From positions 615,010-679,009 of the forward strand of contig CBDHFN010000002.1 of assembly GCA_965262605.1 (NCBI GenBank): DNA of 64,000 bases, in the 5' to 3' direction. Position 1 is the stretch's first letter. Each line of letters starts with the position of its first letter. The notes under the pieces were generated by a model. The model was not told the origin of the DNA and did no database searches. It worked only from the letters and a program-made list of their open reading frames with translations. The stretch comes from CBDHFN01 sp965262605 (GTDB taxonomy: Bacteria; Pseudomonadota; Alphaproteobacteria; JASGCL01). The position numbers were made by a program, and so were the translations under genes. Below are positions 44,141-52,645 of this stretch, piece after piece.

Positions 44141-45262
44141 ATGATGATAAGATTCTTATTTTTTCTAAGCCAAATTGCCATAATTATTGGCATATCCGTT
44201 TATATCAGCGAATCGCCGAACAGCGTAATTATTGAATGGGATAAATGGCGCATTGACACTTCGGTGGGTATGTTGTTGATTTTATTGTGTATTTTAGCCG
44301 TTTTTTGTTATTGGTTATTAAAATTATATTATTTTATTATTGGCGCGCCCGAAAAAATAATGGCTTGGCGGCGCGAACGCAAATTAATTGCGGCGCAAAA
44401 ATTAAATTTTCAAGCAATTAGCGCAATTTACGCGGGCAATGCAAATGAAGCAATTGCGTGTAGTCAAAACGCCAATAATTTAATTGATAATGAATTAAGC
44501 AGGCTTTTAATTGCCCAAGCATATGAGCTTGATAATAATTTTGCCATGGCGTTGCAAACTTATCAAGAATTAATGGCTTACCCTAATTCCGCATTTGTCG
44601 CGGCGCAAGGACAAATTAAAATTCGCTTAACCATGGGGGCGGATAATGAATCGCTGAAAGAATTATTGGAATTTGCCGATTCCATTAAGCCCAATGCGCT
44701 TAGTATTTTAAATATCAGGCTTGAAATTGCGGTTAAGGAACAAAATTTTAATTTGGCATTAAAAATTTTGGAACGAAAAAAAGATTGTAAATTCCTTAAT
44801 GAAACTGAATTTAAAGAAAAAGCTAGTGATTTATTATTGGCGCAGGCAAATAACGAAGAGGGCGAAAAAGCCTTTACAACCGCAATGCGCGCCTTAAAAT
44901 ATCAAAAAGGGCATTTGCGTGCCAGTATTTATTTAGCGCAAAATTACATCGCAAAAAAATCTTATAAAGAAGCCCAAGAAATATTAAAAAAAGCGTTTGA
45001 AATTAAACCAGACAGAGTTTTAGCGGAATTATGGTTGCAAGCCAGCCCCAAAAAACTAACCGCGCTTAAATCCATTTCTTATTTAGAAGAATTAACCGAA
45101 TTGCACCCGAATAGCCCGATTTGCCATAGTATAATGCTAGAAAAAGCAATAAATGCCGGTCTGCCCGGCTTTGCCAAACGCCACGCGGCTGAATTGCAAA
45201 ACAAGCAAAATGATCCGTATATTACGGAACTTTTGCAACAATTTAAAAATTCAACCGAATAA
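44141..45262 (+). CDS. hemY: HemY-like TPR membrane protein
   Basis: A 373-residue inner-membrane protein with two N-terminal helices (about 4-20 and 42-70) and a HemY_N domain, followed by tetratricopeptide-like repeats (for example LLIAQAYELDNNFAMALQTYQELM and ASIYLAQNYIAKKSYKEAQEILKKAFEIKPD). HemY_N proteins are linked to tetrapyrrole genes, but their biochemical role is unsettled; this is not the HemY protoporphyrinogen oxidase. Two adjacent ATGs at 44141 and 44144 are possible, and AAGGGG at 44133-44138 favours the second. It is paired with the mitofilin-like gene, as is usual. Confidence 0.8.
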   Translation: MMIRFLFFLSQIAIIIGISVYISESPNSVIIEWDKWRIDTSVGMLLILLCILAVFCYWLLKLYYFIIGAPEKIMAWRRERKLIAAQKLNFQAISAIYAGNANEAIACSQNANNLIDNELSRLLIAQAYELDNNFAMALQTYQELMAYPNSAFVAAQGQIKIRLTMGADNESLKELLEFADSIKPNALSILNIRLEIAVKEQNFNLALKILERKKDCKFLNETEFKEKASDLLLAQANNEEGEKAFTTAMRALKYQKGHLRASIYLAQNYIAKKSYKEAQEILKKAFEIKPDRVLAELWLQASPKKLTALKSISYLEELTELHPNSPICHSIMLEKAINAGLPGFAKRHAAELQNKQNDPYITELLQQFKNSTE

Positions 45263-45282
45263 AAATTATATCGGAGGGGATA

Positions 45283-46590
45283 ATGAATAGTTTTTCGCGC
45301 AAAGAAAATAAAATAAATTATGGCACAAGATTAAAACCAGACGGCACCCCCAATGATAATGACCGCGTGGAAATCGGACCTTCGGATGGTGCGTTTGCCG
45401 AATGGGCAAGAGATGGCGTGCAAGCCCCTAATTTGACTAAAATTCGCGAATTTCGCGTGCGGCGATTGCGCGCCCAAATGCAATTGCAAAATATCGGGGC
45501 TTTATTATTATTTGACCCCCTAAACATCAGATACGCCACCGATGCGCCCAATATGCAATTATGGATTACCCATAATTTTTGCCGCGCTTGTTTGATTATT
45601 GCCGATGGACCCATGATTTTATGGGATTTTCATAATTGCGAACATTTATCACAGCATAATATTTTAATTGACGAAGTGCGCCATGGGGCTTCGGCATATT
45701 TTTTTGAAACGGGCAATAAAACTGCGCGCAATGCCATGAATTTTGCTAAATCTGTGGCGGATACTTTGGCGCAATATGGCAAAAATCGCCCGAATCTTGC
45801 GCTTGATAAAGCCGATATTGCGACTTACAAAGCTCTTGAAACCGTGGGTTTTAAAATTCATGACGGGCAAGAAGTCGCAGAATTGGCGAGGTCGGTGAAA
45901 TGCGCCGATGAAATTCAAGCGATGCGTTGCGCTGTGCATGCTTGCCAAAGCGCGATGCGCGAAATGGAACAACATATACAGGCGGGCATCAGCGAAAATG
46001 AGCTTTGGGCGCATTTACATTTTGGCAATATTAAACGCGGTGGCGAATGGATTGAAACAAGGTTATTGGCAAGCGGGCAACGAACGAATCCATGGTTTCA
46101 AGAATGCGGTCCGCGCATTATTCAAAAGGGCGATGTTATCGCGCTTGATACTGATTTAATCGGCGTATATGGCATGTGCGTGGATATTTCACGCACATGG
46201 GTATGCGAAGGCAAATTAAATGGCGAAGTTTATGATGATTATCAAATGGCGCGTGAGCAAATAAATTATAATATGCAGTTTATGAAAGCAGGCATGAGCT
46301 TCGTTGAAATTACCGAAAAATCCTATAAATTACCCGAAGATTATATTGCTAATCGCTATGGCGTTATGTATCACGGCGCGGGGCTTTGCGATGAATATCC
46401 GTCAATTCGCTATCCCCAAGATTACGAAGCATGCGGTTATGATGGAATTTTGGAATCTGGCATGGTGATTTGTGTTGAAAGTTTAATTTCCAGAAAAAAT
46501 GGCAAATATAGCATTAAATTAGAAGAACAAGTTGTTATTACGCAAAATGGCTGCGAAATATTATCAACTTATCCATTTTTGGGGGCATAA
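45283..46590 (+). CDS. dddP: DddP-type DMSP lyase (M24 peptidase fold)
   Basis: A 435-residue protein of the M24 metallopeptidase fold that matches DddP, which cleaves dimethylsulfoniopropionate to dimethyl sulfide and acrylate. The N-terminus GTPNDNDRVEIGP is the DddP signature. All residues I recall for the roseobacterial DddP di-iron site and catalysis are present at a constant offset: D289, D291 and D301 in LDTDLIGVYGMCVDIS, H364 and catalytic D370 in MYHGAGLCDEYP, E399 in ICVES and E414 in KLEEQV. The best ribosome site seen in the window (GGAGG at 45273-45277) precedes its ATG. It overlaps thrB by one base. Activity is inferred; a peptidase relative is the alternative. Confidence 0.88.
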   Translation: MNSFSRKENKINYGTRLKPDGTPNDNDRVEIGPSDGAFAEWARDGVQAPNLTKIREFRVRRLRAQMQLQNIGALLLFDPLNIRYATDAPNMQLWITHNFCRACLIIADGPMILWDFHNCEHLSQHNILIDEVRHGASAYFFETGNKTARNAMNFAKSVADTLAQYGKNRPNLALDKADIATYKALETVGFKIHDGQEVAELARSVKCADEIQAMRCAVHACQSAMREMEQHIQAGISENELWAHLHFGNIKRGGEWIETRLLASGQRTNPWFQECGPRIIQKGDVIALDTDLIGVYGMCVDISRTWVCEGKLNGEVYDDYQMAREQINYNMQFMKAGMSFVEITEKSYKLPEDYIANRYGVMYHGAGLCDEYPSIRYPQDYEACGYDGILESGMVICVESLISRKNGKYSIKLEEQVVITQNGCEILSTYPFLGA

Positions 46591-47564
46591 TGGCTGTTTA
46601 TACGCATTTAAGCCATCAAGAAATTGCGCATATTGTCGGGCAATTTATGATTGGCACGCTTAAATCTTTTACAGGTATCAAGCAAGGCGTGGAAAATTCC
46701 AATTACATCATTGAAACCACGCAAAATAAATATATTTTAACGATTTTTGAAAAACGGGTAAACCCCCAAGATTTACCATTTTATATGGGATTAAAATTGC
46801 ATTTGGCGAAAAATGGCTTTGCCTGCCCTATGCCGATGATAACCAAAACCAATCAATTAACCACGCAATATAATGGTAAAACTATCGCTATCATCAGTTT
46901 TTTAAATGGCAAAGATTGTAAGACTTGGCATAAATTTCATTGTTATCAAGTTGGCGAAATTTTAGCGCAAATGCACGAAACCACCAAAGATTTTACGATG
47001 AGTTTGCCCAATAAATTATCAATCGTTGGTTGGCAGGATTTATACCAAAAATGCCAAAAAGACAGCGCAGACACAAAAAGCGAAATAACCGCAATTTTGC
47101 CAAAATGCCAGCAACATTTATTGGAAATCGCCGAATTATTGCCAAAAAACTGCCCCAAAGGCATTTGCCACGCTGATTTATTCCCTGATAATGTTTTATT
47201 TCATGACCATGAAGTTTTAAGCGGAGTTATAGATTTTTACTTTGCTTGCACGGATTTTTGGGCATATGATTTAGCAATTACCATCACCGCTTGGTGTTTT
47301 ACGAATGAAGGTAAATTCCGATTAGATTGCGCCCGCGCGATGATTGAAGGATATGAAAAAATTCGGCAATTAACTCAAGACGAGAAAAAATATTTCGGCG
47401 TTTTCTTGCGCGGGTCGGCGTTACGATTTACTCTAACAAGGCTTTATGATTGGATTAATCAATCGCCCGATGCCTTGGTAAAAGCCAAAGATCCGATGCA
47501 GTTTTTTAAAATTCTTGAATTTTGTGCGGGGCTTGATTCGGCGCAATTATTTGCACCGCAATAA
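46590..47564 (+). CDS. thrB: Homoserine kinase (type II)
   Basis: A 324-residue homoserine kinase of the aminoglycoside-phosphotransferase-like (type II) form found in Alphaproteobacteria. It phosphorylates homoserine in threonine synthesis. Visible features are the N-terminal GVENSNYIIET nucleotide loop, the catalytic loop GICHADLFPDNVLF (about 191-204) and the metal-binding GVIDFYFACTDFWAYDLAIT. In this lineage thrB often precedes rnhA, as here (2-base gap). Its ATG overlaps the dddP stop by one base (TAATG). Confidence 0.9.
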   Translation: MAVYTHLSHQEIAHIVGQFMIGTLKSFTGIKQGVENSNYIIETTQNKYILTIFEKRVNPQDLPFYMGLKLHLAKNGFACPMPMITKTNQLTTQYNGKTIAIISFLNGKDCKTWHKFHCYQVGEILAQMHETTKDFTMSLPNKLSIVGWQDLYQKCQKDSADTKSEITAILPKCQQHLLEIAELLPKNCPKGICHADLFPDNVLFHDHEVLSGVIDFYFACTDFWAYDLAITITAWCFTNEGKFRLDCARAMIEGYEKIRQLTQDEKKYFGVFLRGSALRFTLTRLYDWINQSPDALVKAKDPMQFFKILEFCAGLDSAQLFAPQ

Positions 47565-47566
47565 AA

Positions 47567-48007
47567 ATGACGGCGATTGAAATTTATTGCGATGGTTGTT
47601 GCTTGGGTAATCCGGGGGCTGGGGGTTGGGGCGCGGTGTTATTATTTAATGGGCATGTCAAAAAAATTAATGGTGGCGCAAAAGATACCACGAATAACCG
47701 CATGGAATTAACCGCCGCCATTGAATCATTAAAAGCAATTAATAAAAATTATCCGATAGTGATTTATACGGATTCGCAATATGTCATCAATGGTATAACC
47801 AAATGGATTCATGGTTGGCGCAAAAATGGCTTTAAGGGTAGCGATAAGAAACCGATAAAAAATCAAGATTTATGGCTTGCCCTTGACGAATATAACCAAA
47901 AATTTGCTGTTTCATGGCAATGGGTTAAGGGGCATAGCGGTATAGCGGGTAATGAATTGGCTGATGAATTGGCAAAAACCGCGGCAAATCAATATGCAAA
48001 ATCATAG
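47567..48007 (+). CDS. rnhA: Ribonuclease HI
   Basis: A 146-residue RNase HI, which cuts the RNA strand of RNA-DNA hybrids during replication and R-loop removal. The catalytic D-E-D-D set is complete: D9 in IYCDGC, E47 in NRMELTA, D69 in YTDSQYV and D133 in NELADELA. Each is one less than the E. coli number. The substrate-handle region (IHGWRKNGFKGSDKKPIKN) is present. It follows thrB by 2 bases. Confidence 0.96.
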   Translation: MTAIEIYCDGCCLGNPGAGGWGAVLLFNGHVKKINGGAKDTTNNRMELTAAIESLKAINKNYPIVIYTDSQYVINGITKWIHGWRKNGFKGSDKKPIKNQDLWLALDEYNQKFAVSWQWVKGHSGIAGNELADELAKTAANQYAKS

Positions 48008-48062
48008 TATGGAATGTTTTTTGCATGAATGCAGATGATATTAATATTCAAGTGAATCGCCC

Positions 48063-50510
48063 ATGAAAAAAACCCAATCCCAAGAAGAAACCCCATTTTT
48101 ACCGGAATCTTTTACCCAAGCCGTGCAAAAACGATTCAAGCAGTTTTTAGGCATTATTTTGGGATTTTTTGGCGGTATTTTAAGCCTTGCGTTGATAAGC
48201 TATTCCACGCTTGACCCATCGCTTAATGTCGCAACGAATAAGCCCGTCAGTAATTGGTTGGGGTATGCTGGTTCATATACGGCTGATATTATTTATCAAT
48301 CTTTGGGATTGGCGGGATGGATATTTAATATTTGTATCTATTCATGGGCTTATAGAATCATCGTCAATCAAGCCTTGCCCAATTGGAAAATGCGTCTGGC
48401 TTTAAGCATACCCATCATGATAAGCTTGGGGGTTGGTTTGGCTATTATGCCTGAAATTGGCTATTTTGGCTATAATTTTGGCGGTTTTATGGGCAATAAT
48501 ATCAGTTTAATGTTGGGTAAAATTGCTTTTGTGCCAAATTTTATTTGGAATTTAAGCTTTGGAGTCGTGGGGTTCGTCGGCAGTTATTGGTTAATTGGCT
48601 TAAATTATACCGAATGGCAAAAATTTGCTGGCTTAAATTGGCAATTTTTGGCAAAAATGGGCTGGTTGGGGCAGGTTATTTTATATAAATTGCATAAAAC
48701 CCGCGCAGGTAATCATCAAAAATTTCATGAAGAAATGACAGAGATTGAGGATTTACTGAGCGCAAAGGCAAAATATAATTTTAAAAATCCCTTATTGGAA
48801 ACTAAGGATAAATTGCTAGATTTAAATATTGAACCGCAAGCGATGCGCCAAAATACAGCGCGGGTTATTGAAAATCTTGCGGAACAAAATAGCCAAGCCC
48901 AAAGCGAAAACCAGCCAAAACCTGCTAAAATCATTGACACACCCACCGAAATTAAGAAAAGCGGGAATTTATTAAATCGCCATCAATCAAATCTTTTTCA
49001 AACCGAACAAAGCGATTATATTTATCCTTCGGTTGATATTTTATCGTTGCCTAAGAAATCTTTAAATCAAACCTCTAACGAAGCGTTAAGCGAAAATGCG
49101 CGGCTTTTGGAAACAACCCTTAGTGATTTTGGCGTTTTAGGCGTTATAAACGAAGTTCGCCCCGGTCCCGTTGTCGCGCTTTATGAATTAGAACCCGCGC
49201 CCGGCACTAAAACTAACCGCGTAATTGGCTTAGCCGATGATATTGCCCGTTCCATGAGCGCATTATCCGTGCGCATTGCCACCGTGCCCGGACGATCAGT
49301 TATTGGGATTGAAATGCCGAATCAATATCGTGAATCGGTATATTTGCGCGAATTACTGGAATCTAAAAATTACTTGGAAACTAAGGCGCGCCTGCCGCTA
49401 ATTTTGGGTAAAGACATTGGCGGCGGCGCAGTCATCGCCGATTTAGCAACCATGCCGCATTTATTAATCGCGGGCACGACGGGGTCGGGTAAATCGGTTG
49501 GCATGAATGCGATGATTATTTCATTATTATACCGCTATCGCCCTGATGAGTGCAAATTTATCATGGTTGACCCAAAAATGTTAGAATTATCGGTTTATGA
49601 TAATATTCCGCATTTATTATCGCCCGTGGTAACTGACCCCAAAAAAGCCGTAGTTGCGCTTAAATGGGCGGTGAAAGAAATGGAAGATAGATACCGCGCG
49701 ATGGCAAGATTATCGGTGCGCAATATTGATGGTTATAATCAAAAAGTCAATGAAGCATTGGAAGCGGGTGAAAAAATCATTAAAAAAGTTCAAGTTGGCT
49801 TTGATAAAGAAAGCGGGGCGGCGATGTTTGAAGAAGAGGAATTTGAACCGAAAAAATTCCCATATATTGTCGTGGTGGTTGATGAAATGGCGGATTTAAT
49901 GATTGTGGCGGGCAAAGAAATTGAAGCATCAATTCAGCGATTAGCCCAAATGGCGCGCGCGGCAGGCATTCATATTATTATGGCAACGCAACGACCATCG
50001 GTTGATGTTATTACGGGCACGATTAAGGCAAATTTCCCGACCAGAATAAGCTTTATGGTAACCAGTAAAATTGATTCGCGCACGATTTTAAGCGAACAAG
50101 GCGCGGAACAATTATTAGGCAAGGGCGATATGTTATTCATGGCACCGGGCGGGCGGATAAACCGCGTGCATGGTCCCTTTGTGGAGGATAAAGAAGTGGA
50201 ATTAATTTGCGATCATTTGCGCGCCCAAGGCACGCCCGATTATATTGAATCTGTGACGGCTGATGCGGAAGAATTTGATGAAATGAGCCAATTTGAAATG
50301 GAACAATCAGGCGGCGATGCTTATTATCAAAAAGCTGTGGCTTTGGTGGCACGCGAAGGCAAAGCGTCGACGAGCTTTTTGCAACGCCACTTAAATATTG
50401 GTTATAATAAAGCCGCAAAAATTATTGAAGAAATGGAAAAAAATCAAATTGTCGGTCCCGCCAATCATGTAGGCAAGCGCGAAGTGCTTATTGGCAATAA
50501 TGCGGCTTAA
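48063..50510 (+). CDS. ftsK: DNA translocase FtsK
   Basis: An 815-residue FtsK/SpoIIIE translocase that pumps DNA at the closing septum and activates XerCD. The N-terminal membrane domain has about four helices (residues 28-180). A short linker of roughly 150 residues follows, with less Pro/Gln than in E. coli. The motor has Walker A GTTGSGKS (471-478), Walker B VVVVDEMADLM and FPTRISFMVTSKIDSRTIL. The C-terminal gamma domain that reads KOPS (about 752-812) includes FLQRHLNIGYNKAAKIIEEMEKNQIVGPA. In many Alphaproteobacteria the next gene is lolA, but here it is an unrecognised protein. Confidence 0.96.
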   Translation: MKKTQSQEETPFLPESFTQAVQKRFKQFLGIILGFFGGILSLALISYSTLDPSLNVATNKPVSNWLGYAGSYTADIIYQSLGLAGWIFNICIYSWAYRIIVNQALPNWKMRLALSIPIMISLGVGLAIMPEIGYFGYNFGGFMGNNISLMLGKIAFVPNFIWNLSFGVVGFVGSYWLIGLNYTEWQKFAGLNWQFLAKMGWLGQVILYKLHKTRAGNHQKFHEEMTEIEDLLSAKAKYNFKNPLLETKDKLLDLNIEPQAMRQNTARVIENLAEQNSQAQSENQPKPAKIIDTPTEIKKSGNLLNRHQSNLFQTEQSDYIYPSVDILSLPKKSLNQTSNEALSENARLLETTLSDFGVLGVINEVRPGPVVALYELEPAPGTKTNRVIGLADDIARSMSALSVRIATVPGRSVIGIEMPNQYRESVYLRELLESKNYLETKARLPLILGKDIGGGAVIADLATMPHLLIAGTTGSGKSVGMNAMIISLLYRYRPDECKFIMVDPKMLELSVYDNIPHLLSPVVTDPKKAVVALKWAVKEMEDRYRAMARLSVRNIDGYNQKVNEALEAGEKIIKKVQVGFDKESGAAMFEEEEFEPKKFPYIVVVVDEMADLMIVAGKEIEASIQRLAQMARAAGIHIIMATQRPSVDVITGTIKANFPTRISFMVTSKIDSRTILSEQGAEQLLGKGDMLFMAPGGRINRVHGPFVEDKEVELICDHLRAQGTPDYIESVTADAEEFDEMSQFEMEQSGGDAYYQKAVALVAREGKASTSFLQRHLNIGYNKAAKIIEEMEKNQIVGPANHVGKREVLIGNNAA

Positions 50511-50515
50511 TTGCA

Positions 50516-52009
50516 ATGTTTAAGCAAATTACCGCGGCATTAATTAATCAAAAAAAACTTGATAAAGAAACGCAAATTGCCGCATTTGATTTTTTATATC
50601 AGCAATCGGCTTGGCATATATTAAATGATTTAGGCATATTGCACGATAATTTTGAAAATTTGCCGGCGCAAATTCGCTTGATATATGGCATTATCACCCA
50701 AAACCCGCAAATTGGCGAATATTTATATTTGCAACAAGGCATGGAAAATAAAATTGCTATCAGCGAATTTTTGCTGAATCAAAATTTAACCGATGATTTT
50801 ATGCGCGTTGTGTGCCAAAGCAATAATCTTGATTATATTGCATATTGTTTTTCATTGCCAATTTACCAAGATTTTACGATGAATCGTCAAGATATATTTT
50901 TATTAAGACAAGAAGCCCAAGAATCATTTTTAACTTTTGCCAGCCATTGGCGCGCCAACCATCAAGACGGCTTTTGGGGCAGTTTAATTTTCGTTTGTCA
51001 GCAAGCGCACAGTGCTTTACAAAAACTAAGCCATGAATTATTATGGGAATCGTATAATTTTCATTTTGCTTGGCGTCAATCAGGTAATTATTTTGATGCA
51101 TGGCGTTTTGCGGTGCCCGCAAATTTTAATGATATGCCTGAATATCCGAAATTTTTATATAATAAATTTAGCAACCAAGATAAAGCTCCGAACCGCGCAT
51201 TACCCTGTTTTTATAGTTTTATCGGCGATGAATCAGCAGCAGATTTTCAAATAAATTGGCAAGGATTTTCCCAAAATATCGCCAATATTCTTGCAAAATT
51301 AAGGGAATTTAAAGCGGAATTTTTGGGTAGTGAGCAATTTAATATAACAGATTCAAAAATTTTTGTGATTCACCCGCAAAATAAATTATTTTGTGATTAT
51401 TGCCAACAAATGCTTAAAGATAATTCGCTGATGTTTTTTGGCGAAAATTGCTTGGAAACCCATAATCATGATGCGTGGGCGATAATAAATGCAATAAGCC
51501 ATGGCGATAATAGCACCCCCGCTGATGATTTAATGCGGGCATTATGGCGCTATGCGCAAACTCGTCTTGCCGAGGTTATTTTAGCACAAAAATTGGGTAA
51601 AATTGCAGTTTTTTATGGAATAACTGATTGGTTATTAGGCTTTATTTGGCGATTAAGCGATAATGTCCAATTTATTGAAATTCAAAGCGAATCACCACAA
51701 AATAATTTTATTAGCCAAAAATATGCCCAACCCAATCATAATATTGAGCTTTATAGCCATGGATTTTGCGATAAATCGGCGCAAAATGGCGTTTGGCAAA
51801 TGGATTATGGCTTTAATAATCTCAATAAACAACAGCAAATTTACGAAAAATTAAGCCATATTCACGATGCAAAAAAAATAAATATGCCTGATTTTTGTGC
51901 AATGCATGAAATTCCCCATAATACCATTAAAAAATATAATATTATTCACCATTATTTACCTCTAGATGATGAATATAAAAATTTTCTTGATACGAAAACC
52001 TTTAAATAA
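50516..52009 (+). CDS. Unrecognised 497-residue protein
   Basis: I do not recognise this protein. It starts 5 bases after ftsK and is probably co-transcribed with it. It has no signal peptide and no clear membrane helix. It is rich in aromatic residues, Gln, Asn and His, with many Trp (HWRANHQDGFWG, YFDAWRFAVP, WRYAQTRL). The N-terminal third is helical. Around residues 340-390 a stretch DDLMRALWRYAQTRLAEVILAQKLGKIAVFYGITDWLLGFIWRLSD looks like the best-folded segment. Codon use resembles its neighbours, so it is not obviously foreign. The 3' end converges with engB across 21 bases with no clear terminator. Confidence 0.75.
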   Translation: MFKQITAALINQKKLDKETQIAAFDFLYQQSAWHILNDLGILHDNFENLPAQIRLIYGIITQNPQIGEYLYLQQGMENKIAISEFLLNQNLTDDFMRVVCQSNNLDYIAYCFSLPIYQDFTMNRQDIFLLRQEAQESFLTFASHWRANHQDGFWGSLIFVCQQAHSALQKLSHELLWESYNFHFAWRQSGNYFDAWRFAVPANFNDMPEYPKFLYNKFSNQDKAPNRALPCFYSFIGDESAADFQINWQGFSQNIANILAKLREFKAEFLGSEQFNITDSKIFVIHPQNKLFCDYCQQMLKDNSLMFFGENCLETHNHDAWAIINAISHGDNSTPADDLMRALWRYAQTRLAEVILAQKLGKIAVFYGITDWLLGFIWRLSDNVQFIEIQSESPQNNFISQKYAQPNHNIELYSHGFCDKSAQNGVWQMDYGFNNLNKQQQIYEKLSHIHDAKKINMPDFCAMHEIPHNTIKKYNIIHHYLPLDDEYKNFLDTKTFK

Positions 52010-52030
52010 CTTGCGCCTTCAGGGTATGCC

Positions 52031-52645
52031 TTAAAATACAAGCCCTAGTTTATTGCAAAGCGCAATTTGTAATTCGTTAATGCCGACATCGTCTTTGGAA
52101 CTGGTTTCAATAATAATGCGACCCGCAGCGGCATTTTTCTTGATAATTTCGTATAAATTATCCTTAACCCGTGCAATATGGCTGGCGGGAACTTTATCGC
52201 ATTTTGTCAATATTAATTGAAAAAACACACCGCTATCGCGCAATAATTCCATCACTTGCCCATCGGATTGCATCGCGCCATGGCGCGAATCTATCAACAG
52301 ACAAACGGCGGATAATTGCCGTCTGGTGCGTAAATAATCAACTAATAAATCATTCCAGCCATCAACAATGGCTTTGGGAGCTTTAGCATAACCATACCCG
52401 GGCATATCCACCAATAAAAATGGCGAATTTGCGTATTGGAAATAATTTAATTGCTGGGTTCGCCCGGGCGTATTGGAAGTGCGCGCCAATTTACCATGTC
52501 TGGTTAAGCAATTAAGCAGGGTTGATTTGCCGACATTGGAGCGTCCCGCAAAGGCAATTTCTGGCTTATCATCATTGGGCAGTTCAGCAATATGCCCAAA
52601 TGGTCGCATAAATTGCCACGCGCCCAAAAATGGATTGCTTGCCAT
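52031..52645 (-). CDS. engB: Ribosome biogenesis GTPase EngB (YihA/YsxC)
   Basis: A 204-residue TRAFAC GTPase needed for assembly of the 50S ribosomal subunit. P-loop G1 is GRSNVGKS (residues 34-41), G2/G3 follow in TSNTPGRTQQLNYF and LVDMPGYGYAKA, and G4 is TKCDK. Length and order are normal. Its ATG overlaps the yidC stop by one base, so it is the last gene of the rpmH-rnpA-yidC unit, as in many Alphaproteobacteria. Confidence 0.95.
   Translation of the reverse strand: MASNPFLGAWQFMRPFGHIAELPNDDKPEIAFAGRSNVGKSTLLNCLTRHGKLARTSNTPGRTQQLNYFQYANSPFLLVDMPGYGYAKAPKAIVDGWNDLLVDYLRTRRQLSAVCLLIDSRHGAMQSDGQVMELLRDSGVFFQLILTKCDKVPASHIARVKDNLYEIIKKNAAAGRIIIETSSKDDVGINELQIALCNKLGLVF

Noticed and set aside
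44141..45262. Protoporphyrinogen oxidase HemY
   Set aside because: No FAD-binding motif; two membrane helices plus TPRs match the HemY_N family instead.
46590..47564. Aminoglycoside phosphotransferase (antibiotic resistance)
   Set aside because: The fold is shared, but the sequence and the neighbour rnhA match type II homoserine kinase.
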